Assembly: GCA_946408995.1 (NCBI GenBank) | Contig: CAMJUL010000030.1 | Span: forward strand, 1-43,967 | Length of the DNA: 43,967 bases | DNA from: an uncultured Clostridia bacterium | Lineage (GTDB): Bacteria > Bacillota > Clostridia > Christensenellales > Aristaeellaceae | Reading direction: 5' to 3' | Part shown: piece by piece, positions 43,916-43,967 of the stretch | How positions within the stretch are numbered: position 1 is the first letter of the stretch | Layout: each line of letters opens with the position of its first letter | The notes under the pieces: model-generated | The model's database searches: none | What the model was told of the DNA's origin: nothing | Seen by the model: the letters and a program-made list of their open reading frames with translations, nothing else | Translations under genes and position numbers: made by a program

Positions 43916-43967
43916 ATCGAGTAGGAGGGGGTGATTAGCCCCCGTCCTCTCACCGCACCGTGCGTAC
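43916..43967 (-). mobile_element. 3' end of a group II intron (domains V-VI), running off the window
   Basis: Read on the minus strand the last 52 bases end in CCTACTCGAT, a usual 3' end of bacterial group II introns. Before it lies a domain VI-like hairpin (GGGGG/CCCCC with a CTAATCA loop, flanked by AGGA/TCCT), with an unpaired A 7 bases from the end as branch point. Still earlier GTACGCACGGTGC fits the 3' strand of domain V, followed by GGTGAGAGGAC as in many such introns. The rest, with the reverse transcriptase gene, would lie beyond the edge. Confidence 0.65.

Noticed and set aside
1-43967. CRISPR arrays, tRNA or rRNA genes, prophage genes, complete insertion sequences
   Set aside because: No regular spaced repeats, tRNA cloverleaf, rRNA text or transposase frame was seen anywhere in the window.

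Overview
The window looks like a chromosomal segment of a GC-rich, low-motility-of-gene-order Firmicute, most likely an anaerobic member of the Clostridia. The signs are strong AGGAGG-type ribosome sites, sigma-A-type promoters (TTGNNN-17-TATAAT), a zinc-ribbon S14, a two-CxxC L24, a CsoR/CopA copper module, an iron-type alcohol dehydrogenase and a Clostridia-style split of PurH into PurO plus a lone AICAR formyltransferase. No species can be named from sequence alone.

Layout. 1-202: heptamer-repeat intergenic DNA. 203-3280 (-): SWIM-SNF2 helicase. 3562-4977 (+): a PurF paralogue whose catalytic Cys1 is replaced by Ser. 5060-6238 (-): iron alcohol dehydrogenase. 6392-9334 (-): csoR-copA, with a textbook CsoR operator inside its promoter and a CopZ-like domain fused to the end of CopA. 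9486-12098 (-): a small conserved protein, then a half ABC exporter preceded by a small membrane protein. 12463-22889 (-): one block of 22 genes, rpsJ to secY (S10 and spc operons), started by a clear promoter and a structured 220-nt leader and closed by a strong terminator directly after secY. 23409-27671 (-): five-gene cassette of secreted or membrane proteins, including a five-repeat Ig-like protein and an RsiV/DUF3298-like protein. 27912-29210 (+): CPA2 cation/proton antiporter. 29419-39481 (+): purine operon purE-purC-purM-purN-purO-AICARFT-purD-purL. 39637-43806 (+): a two-gene module, a double-HTH-like protein and a kinase-NACHT-TM-Sel1 protein, followed by a third, start-coupled reading frame that is cut by the 3' end of a group II intron at the window edge.

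How they work together. The purine genes cover most steps from phosphoribosylamine to IMP; the first step is represented only by the Cys1-less PurF-like gene 25 kb away, and purB, purK and a canonical purF are not in the window. The S10-spc block makes core ribosomal proteins and the SecY channel, but the usual adk-map-infA-rpsM-rpoA tail is absent.

The strongest candidate for an undescribed system is the right-hand module (39552-43915). It pairs a putative DNA-binding protein with a membrane-anchored protein that joins an apparently active Ser/Thr kinase, a NACHT NTPase and Sel1 repeats, next to a mobile intron. Defence or stress signalling is an inference; nothing in the window proves it.
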